From NCBI GenBank assembly GCA_022565805.1, contig JAIULZ010000021.1, positions 1-41,765 on the forward strand: a DNA stretch of 41,765 bases. The letters run 5' to 3'. Positions 37,153 to 41,765 of the stretch are shown here, piece by piece. The notes under the pieces were generated by a model, which had not been told where the DNA came from, ran no database searches, and was given only the letters and a program-made list of their open reading frames with translations. Source of the stretch: Balneolales bacterium (GTDB taxonomy: Bacteria; Bacteroidota; Rhodothermia; Balneolales; Cyclonatronaceae). The position numbers were made by a program, and so were the translations under genes. The stretch's first letter is position 1. Each line of letters begins with the position of its first letter.

Positions 37153-38583
37153 TTAAAGCGTACTGATTTTAATCATATTGGTGCGGCCACGCTCGGAAAT
37201 TGGCATACCGCTTGCAATAATAATACGCTCGCCCTTGGGAACCAACCCACGGTCGCGAAGATAGCTTTCCATAACTTCTACGCTTTGATCTGTATTAAAT
37301 ATCTCGCTTAGTTTAATGCTGTGCACACCCCAAACCAAGTTTAGCTGACGTCGAACCAAAACGCTTTCGGTAAAGGCATAAACGGGAACATCCGGGCGGT
37401 ACTTGGCAATTCTTTTAGCCGTATTGCCCGAATGGGTAATTACAGCAATAGCCTTGGCATTTACATACTGTGCCATTTTTACACAAGAATAACTGAGCGA
37501 TTCCACAACCTGTTTATCACGCCATTCGGGTTTTGTATAAGGAAGCGTGAGGTAGAGCTCATCCGAATTATTTTCCACGCTGGTACAAATCCGGTCCATA
37601 ACGCGCACGGCTTCGAAAGGAAATTTACCGGCAGCGGTTTCTCCGGAAAGCATAATGGCATCGGTACCGTCTAAAATCGCATTGGCCACGTCGGAACTTT
37701 CTGCGCGTGTAGGCCTTGGATTAACAATCATAGAATCCAGCATTTGTGTTGCCGTAATAACTGGTTTACCGGCTCTGCGACAGCTGTCTATAATTTTCTT
37801 CTGAACCATAGGCACTTTCTCACTCGGTATTTCGATACCAAGATCGCCCCTTGCTACCATAATTCCGTCTACTTCCTCAATAATTTCATCTATTACATCT
37901 AGTGCTTCGGGCTTTTCGATTTTAGCGATTACGCCGGCATTCGATCCTTTAGAGCGAATTTTGGAAACAAGCTCCTGCACATCTTCTGCTTTTCGCACAA
38001 AAGAAAGTGCCACGAAGTCTACATTTTGCCCGATTCCAAATTCCAGATCTTCATAATCTTTCTCTGTAATGGAAGAAATTGAAAGCTTTACTCCTGGAAG
38101 ATTAACGCCTTTTCTGGATTTTAGCAGGCCTCCGTTAATCACTCGGGCGGTTATAATACCAGCGGCGATTTTCACAATCCGGAACTCGAAAAGACCATCG
38201 TCGAGCAGTATAGTGTTGCCTTCTTCGGCATCATCAGCCAGATATTCGTAGTCAATGGGGATTACAGAGCTGGTGCCCTCAATATTTTCGGGCGTAAGGG
38301 TTATATAGCTGCCGGTTTCCACCATTTGTGCGCCGTCTTTCATCTGGCCCACGCGTATTTTAGGCCCCTGAAGGTCCATTAAAATAGGGATGCTATACTG
38401 GTATTTCTTGGCGGTCGAGCGAATCATTTCGATTACTTTTGCATGATCCTCGTGCTTGCCGTGGGAAAAATTAAGCCTGGCAACATTCATACCACTCTTA
38501 ACCAACCCCTCTATACCTTCGAGCGTATTTGTGCTCGGGCCAATAGTACAAACAATTTTTGTTCTGCGTTTTAAATTTCTCAT
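37153..38583 (-). CDS. pyk: Pyruvate kinase, K+-independent type
   Basis: Last glycolytic step: phosphoenolpyruvate + ADP to pyruvate + ATP. Length 476 residues with the usual A, B and C domains. Diagnostic parts are RTKIVCTIGPST, ARLNFSHG, VIAKIEKPEAL (catalytic Lys), MVARGDLGIEI and the ITATQMLDSMI/PTRAE effector region. The segment DLQGPKIRVG places Lys75 at rabbit-muscle position 117, with Leu71, Gln72 and Val78 at positions 113, 114 and 120. This is the complete signature of K+-independent pyruvate kinases; K+-dependent ones have Glu117 with Thr113/Lys114/Thr120. The extra phosphotransferase-like C-terminal domain of some bacteria is absent. Two hairpins follow the stop. Confidence 0.97.
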   Translation of the reverse strand: MRNLKRRTKIVCTIGPSTNTLEGIEGLVKSGMNVARLNFSHGKHEDHAKVIEMIRSTAKKYQYSIPILMDLQGPKIRVGQMKDGAQMVETGSYITLTPENIEGTSSVIPIDYEYLADDAEEGNTILLDDGLFEFRIVKIAAGIITARVINGGLLKSRKGVNLPGVKLSISSITEKDYEDLEFGIGQNVDFVALSFVRKAEDVQELVSKIRSKGSNAGVIAKIEKPEALDVIDEIIEEVDGIMVARGDLGIEIPSEKVPMVQKKIIDSCRRAGKPVITATQMLDSMIVNPRPTRAESSDVANAILDGTDAIMLSGETAAGKFPFEAVRVMDRICTSVENNSDELYLTLPYTKPEWRDKQVVESLSYSCVKMAQYVNAKAIAVITHSGNTAKRIAKYRPDVPVYAFTESVLVRRQLNLVWGVHSIKLSEIFNTDQSVEVMESYLRDRGLVPKGERIIIASGMPISERGRTNMIKISTL

Positions 38584-38795
38584 AGCGTAAGTTTCGCTGC
38601 TGTTTAGATCAGTCAGCCGATTAATATCTCTTTACTGAGTCTTTATTTACCGCCACAAATCCTAATAAACCAGAAATGCGTCGGGTAGTGAGCACTGCCC
38701 GAATTTGTTGCGGGCGTTATGCTACAGCTGTGTAGAATATACAAAATCTTCTGTAAGCCATTCTATCAGGATTAACTATTAAAGAAATAAGACGC
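38584..38795. other. Region upstream of pyk
   Basis: About 210 bases holding the pyk promoter and leading into the repeat zone. No clear element was recognised. Confidence 0.3.
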
Positions 38796-38834
38796 TCAGA
38801 TGTCAGATGTCAGCTGTCAGCTGTCAGCTGTCAG
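38796..38834. repeat. Heptanucleotide tandem array TCAGMTG x5
   Basis: Five consecutive 7-bp copies: two TCAGATG, three TCAGCTG, then a partial TCAG. The same heptamers recur as one copy (39042-39048) and two copies (39260-39273) between the following 209-bp units, so array and units form one composite structure. Confidence 0.9.
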
Positions 38835-39041
38835 AATTAATGATAAATTCGACACAAATAAAAGCATCCGATTCCTGAGCGGCAGACTTTTCTTAATTGC
38901 AAGGGATTTCCAAAATGTTGATAAGCATCTAAATACCAAGCATGCCCGAATGGATCTCCCATCATTTGGCAACGCCTTAACCGAAGCCCCAAAAGGTTGG
39001 AGCAGAGCGCGCAATCTTGCTATACTAGTAAAGACCCGGGG
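38833..39041. repeat. 209-bp repeat unit, copy 1
   Basis: Begins AGAATTAATG and ends at the GACCCGGGG boundary. It differs from copy 2 at only about two positions (both transitions), indicating recent duplication. It contains small open frames on both strands (65-70 codons), but these show no ribosome site or family resemblance. Confidence 0.9.
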
Positions 39042-39050
39042 TCAGCTGTC

Positions 39051-39259
39051 AGAATTAATGATAAATTCGACACAAATAAAAGCATCCGATTCCTGAGCGG
39101 CAGACTTTTCTTAATTGCAAGGGATTTCCAAAATGTTGATAAGCATCTAAATACCAAGCATGCCCGAATGGATCTCCCATCATTTGGCAACGCCTTAACC
39201 GAAGCCCCAAAAGGTTGGAGCAGGGCGCGCAATCTTGCTACACTAGTAAAGACCCGGGG
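39051..39259. repeat. 209-bp repeat unit, copy 2
   Basis: Nearly identical to copy 1 and the same length. One TCAGCTG heptamer separates the two. Its end includes the palindrome GACCCGGGGTC, which with the following T and C joins into the heptamer array. Confidence 0.9.
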
Positions 39260-39275
39260 TCAGATGTCAGATGTC

Positions 39276-39483
39276 AGAATTAATTATAAAATCGACACAA
39301 ATAAAGGCATCCGATTCCTGAGCGGCAGACTTTTCTTAATTGCAAGGGATTTCCAAAGTGTTGATAAGCATCTAAATACCAAGTATGCCCGAATGGATCT
39401 CCCGTCATTTGGCAACGCCTTAACCGAAGCTCCAAAAAGTTGGAGCAGGGCGCGCAATCTTGCTACGAATTAATCGTAAAATA
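39276..39483. repeat. Repeat unit, copy 3 (3'-truncated) and start of a fourth
   Basis: Core 39276-39466 aligns with copies 1 and 2 but differs at about ten positions, mainly transitions, and lacks the last 18 bases including GACCCGGGG. GAATTAATCGTAAAAT at 39467-39482 resembles a new unit start, suggesting a fourth copy mostly lost. Two TCAGATG heptamers precede it. It is the oldest copy by divergence. Confidence 0.85.
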
Positions 39484-39951
39484 CCTCCAATTATCCTTCC
39501 GTAATTTTATGATTTAATTAACCTTATTCCACACCACTGCTCAACCCAGACCTTTAAAGCGAATTTACATTTTTGTTTCAGCAACTCTTCATTACTAATT
39601 TTTCCACGAAAGATTAACAATCGAAGCACTTTTCAGGCCGATTTACAGTTATGCTGGTATCAGCTCCTTAAAAAAAAAATGCGCCCGGAGTAAAATTGCG
39701 CATATTCTACAGTAAAAATTCAGAAAAAACCATGATTTGATTCACACAGCTTCTTAACTTCGTGCAGGTACATTTTTGCGGTTTAGATTGCTTTCAGGTT
39801 TCATTCAAATGAAAAGCGAGCATACCATATCGATAGGCTAATTTATAGAATTCTGCAGTTACCATGCTCCGGACCCTGTTTTTTTATTATTGAATGGCTT
39901 CAAACCGATTACTGTAAACATTTTATTTCATTTCAACTTATTCCTCCTGCG
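39484..39951. other. AT-rich region upstream of the GWxTD gene
   Basis: About 470 bases without a gene. A possible promoter element, TACATTTTTG, lies near 39769-39778, and a small TTTCAT/ATGAAA inverted repeat lies at 39799-39814. Nothing else was recognised. Confidence 0.4.
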
Positions 39952-41382
39952 ATGTTCCTAAGACATTTTGCCACAATGGGCATTTGGTGCGGTAGCTGGC
40001 TTTTTCCCGCAATGCTGCTATTTATTACAGCCTGCTCTTCAAGCGGCGAAAGCCGTATAGACCGAGGTACATCCCATGCATTCGAAGTAGGACATCCGGA
40101 AGTAAGAGCCCGTGTAACCAGTTTTTTTGATGATGAAGGGCTGCCGGTTTCTGATTTAAATCTGGAGTTGCCGCATCAAAACCTTGTGTTTCGCACCATG
40201 GACGGAAACCGCACTGCAGAAACCGAAATCCGTATTTTGTATCGAAAGGCCGAAACAGGAAACCTGGTAAAGCGCATAAACGAAAATCTAAGTATTCGCG
40301 AAAATGCCAGCGACCCTGTTTTTACCAGTCTGTTTAACCACAGAGCCTATTTAGAGCCAGGCAGATATAATGTTGAGGTTACGGTAACCGATGTATCATC
40401 GCGTAAACCAACTACGGTACAGCTTCAGGTAAATATCCCGGATCAAGAATCCAAGACCGCAGCAATATCCGACATTCGGGTTAAATTGCTTGGGAATGGG
40501 ACAACCAGACCCATAACATCTTATCTTATTCCCGCAGCCAAAGATTCGCTTCGATTTGAGCTTTTCGTAACCCGTAAATCCGAAGATGTGCCTGCCCGGT
40601 TGCGTATGAGGCTAATTGAGTACAATTCCGATACTTCTCCGGCCCGCGCTATGGGCCAACTCCCCGTTTCAAGCGGTAGTATTATATATCGTGGCATCGA
40701 TTACTCCAACCAAACTATACTGGAAGAACAGGAACGCACCCTCGACCGGGAAACAGGACCGGTTTTAATCGAATACCTGCTGCCCAGACCGGACCGCGGC
40801 AACTATCGTATCGAGGTTGAACTAACTACCGATAATGCAGATGGGGAATCGGAAACGTCCACAAGGTTTCGCGAATTCGGTATTGTGAGCAGTAATTTTC
40901 CCAGAGTCCAATCTGTACTCGAAATGGCAGAGCCCCTCGCTTATTTAATGCGTGAACGGGATTTCAGAAATATGATGCGCATAGAAGAACCCGACAGCAT
41001 GCTGCAGGTTGTAGACCGTTTTTGGCTGCAGGACATGACTCCGCGTATGGCCCGAGAACAAATTCAGCGTTTTTATACCCGCGTAGAAGAAGCAAACCGT
41101 CTTTTCTCCGGCTTTAAAGAAGGCTGGAAAACCGATATGGGGCTTGTTTACATATTAATGGGCCCTCCGCTTTATGTTGAAAATAATATGGAAGTCATGA
41201 TCTGGCACTACAGCTATAACCGCATGGATCCACGCACCGTAATCATCTTCGAAAGAACACGCGTAACCGGCAACTCCTGGCCCTTCAACCACTATATTTT
41301 AGTCCGCAACCGCTTCTACCAAGGCATAGAATTAGAAGCCATAAACAACTGGACGAGCGGGAGAATACCGAGAATTAATTGA
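39952..41382 (+). CDS. GWxTD-domain lipoprotein
   Basis: Predicted lipoprotein of 476 residues with signal sequence ending ITACSSS (Cys28). The middle (about 45-330) is beta-rich, like the Ig-type repeats of this family. The C-terminal GWxTD domain (about 350-476) contains GFKEGWKTDMGLVYILMGPP, followed by MIWHYSYNR and NHYILVRNRFYQG, typical for proteins of this kind in the FCB group and Acidobacteria. The domain's function is unknown; it is usually secreted or envelope-bound. The ATG lies behind a weak ribosome site. The gene is enclosed by tandem-repeat arrays on both sides. Confidence 0.85.
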   Translation: MFLRHFATMGIWCGSWLFPAMLLFITACSSSGESRIDRGTSHAFEVGHPEVRARVTSFFDDEGLPVSDLNLELPHQNLVFRTMDGNRTAETEIRILYRKAETGNLVKRINENLSIRENASDPVFTSLFNHRAYLEPGRYNVEVTVTDVSSRKPTTVQLQVNIPDQESKTAAISDIRVKLLGNGTTRPITSYLIPAAKDSLRFELFVTRKSEDVPARLRMRLIEYNSDTSPARAMGQLPVSSGSIIYRGIDYSNQTILEEQERTLDRETGPVLIEYLLPRPDRGNYRIEVELTTDNADGESETSTRFREFGIVSSNFPRVQSVLEMAEPLAYLMRERDFRNMMRIEEPDSMLQVVDRFWLQDMTPRMAREQIQRFYTRVEEANRLFSGFKEGWKTDMGLVYILMGPPLYVENNMEVMIWHYSYNRMDPRTVIIFERTRVTGNSWPFNHYILVRNRFYQGIELEAINNWTSGRIPRIN

Positions 41383-41397
41383 GTTTTTTGTTTTGGA

Positions 41398-41425
41398 TGT
41401 TGAGTGTTGAGTGTTGAGTGTTGAG
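41398..41425. repeat. Heptanucleotide tandem array TGTTGAG x4
   Basis: Four perfect 7-bp copies starting 15 nt past the GWxTD stop codon. Different in sequence from the TCAGMTG array but of the same period. Confidence 0.9.
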
Positions 41426-41450
41426 TGAAAATAACCACCCAAGGAAGTTA

Positions 41451-41550
41451 AACCACGAAGTTCACGAAGTATTTCGCGAAGGACACGAAGCAAATCACTA
41501 CCTCAACCTTCGCGCCCTTCGTGAACGCACCTTTGCGCACCTTTGCGGTT
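41451..41550. repeat. CACGAAG-rich imperfect inverted repeat with a 10-bp tandem duplication
   Basis: GTTCACGAAG (41460-41469) and CGCGAAGG (41475-41482) are repeated in inverse as CCTTCGCG (41507-41514) and CTTCGTGAAC (41517-41526), giving a long stem with a 24-nt loop. GCACCTTTGC is then duplicated head to tail at 41527-41546. CACGAAG-rich short repeats of this kind occur between genes in many environmental Bacteroidota genomes. Confidence 0.75.
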
Positions 41551-41591
41551 AATCTAGCTGAGTAACTAAAAAACGAACCATTAGTAATTCG

Positions 41592-41640
41592 TTATTGGTT
41601 ATTGGTTATTGGTTATTGGTTATTGGTTATTGGTTATTGC
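41592..41640. repeat. Heptanucleotide tandem array TTATTGG x7
   Basis: Six perfect copies and a seventh ending in C. It ends 40 nt before the start of the helicase frame, so changes in copy number would shift promoter or leader spacing there. Confidence 0.92.
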
Positions 41641-41680
41641 TCATTAATTAAATTCACCTTTCACAATTCACCATTCACAA

Positions 41681-41765
41681 TTGAAACCCACATTTTCCTA
41701 CAAAATCATCCGGAAATTCTTCTCCGCTCAGGGGTGGAAGCCGTTTCCGTATCAGGAGGAGCTTT
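41681..41765 (+). CDS. Ligase-associated DEXH-box helicase, 5' fragment
   Basis: A frame opens after a stop at 41645-41647 and runs off the window. From the TTG at 41681 it encodes 28 residues beginning LKPTFSYKIIRKFF and including AQGWKPFPYQEEL. The G-W-x-P-F-x-x-Q-x-E pattern is the Q-motif-like opening of Lhr-type helicases of the ligase-associated DNA damage response cluster (exonuclease, helicase, phosphoesterase, DNA ligase). No ATG precedes it in frame; TTG (or ATT at 41666) must serve as start. Partners would lie beyond the window. Confidence 0.6.
   Translation, partial: MKPTFSYKIIRKFFSAQGWKPFPYQEEL

Noticed and set aside
38800-39473. Open frames of 60-158 codons on both strands across the repeat units
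   Set aside because: They exist because the units lack stops and because the spacing between copies 2 and 3 is a multiple of three. No ribosome site, start preference or family resemblance supports a protein.
14640-39813. A 15-base sequence (TTCATTTGAATGAAA) at 14640-14654 and, inverted, at 39799-39813
   Set aside because: It is near gene starts and hairpin-like, but one or two shared 15-mers are expected by chance in a window this size.

Overview
The window looks like a chromosomal segment of a Gram-negative bacterium of the Bacteroidota/Rhodothermota/Balneolota (FCB) assemblage, most likely Balneolota-like. This is inference from content, not a database match. The pointers are a TonB-dependent receptor with an N-terminal carboxypeptidase-regulatory-like domain paired with a DUF4249 lipoprotein, a GWxTD-domain lipoprotein, a DUF4159 protein, a Rho factor with a very long Lys/Glu/Ser-rich insertion, many lipobox proteins, mostly weak Shine-Dalgarno sequences and moderate GC. 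No rRNA, tRNA, CRISPR array, prophage or complete insertion sequence was recognised. Most genes are housekeeping; the unusual material is in the intergenic DNA and in a few protein details.

Layout. (1) 1-5341, minus strand: a K+-independent-type proton-pumping pyrophosphatase (hppA), then flotillin-like floA and a ClpP-class NfeD protease, a conserved membrane-organising pair. A gene-free stretch of about 0.95 kb follows. (2) 6293-11126, plus strand: a compact putative operon of TonB-dependent receptor, DUF4249 lipoprotein and GT-C-type membrane glycosyltransferase. (3) 11516-14623, minus strand: a lipoprotein of unknown function and a lipid-anchored GH13 alpha-amylase, with a LacI/cre-like operator candidate in the divergent region. 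(4) 15185-20996, plus strand: DUF4159 protein, rpiB-glyA (11-nt gap), tatC, rimO and a small lipoprotein that looks like a degenerate FKBP domain. (5) 21316-25882, minus strand: alanine racemase (alr), a site-2-type M50 metalloprotease and a phytoene-desaturase-like FAD oxidoreductase. (6) 26645-28435, plus strand: sppA, sharing a strong bidirectional terminator with rho (minus, 28664-30943), followed by folC (minus). (7) pyrD (plus), convergent with a 963-residue TPR lipoprotein that ends in a TonB-like C-terminal domain (minus), then pyk (minus), also with a K+-independent signature. (8) 38796-41765: a repeat-rich zone around the GWxTD lipoprotein gene, ending in the first 28 codons of what looks like a ligase-associated DEXH helicase.

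How the genes fit together. Several products act at the cell envelope: PPi-driven proton pumping, FloA/NfeD membrane domains, SppA and M50 proteolysis, Tat export, TonB-dependent uptake and at least six predicted lipoproteins. Others are central metabolism (glyA, folC, rpiB, pyrD, pyk, alr) or information processing (rho, rimO). glyA and folC both serve one-carbon metabolism but are not adjacent.

Most notable points: a roughly 209-bp unit present three times in tandem, separated by varying numbers of 7-bp repeats; two further unrelated 7-bp tandem arrays on the other side of the same gene; Lys-for-K+ signatures in both the pyrophosphatase and pyruvate kinase; a class-2-like PyrD with Cys where Ser is expected; a TPR/Pro-Glu-linker/TonB_C fusion lipoprotein; and two adjacent inverted repeats with 5-nt loops just upstream of rho. 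I did not find a clear new multi-gene defence or biosynthetic system.
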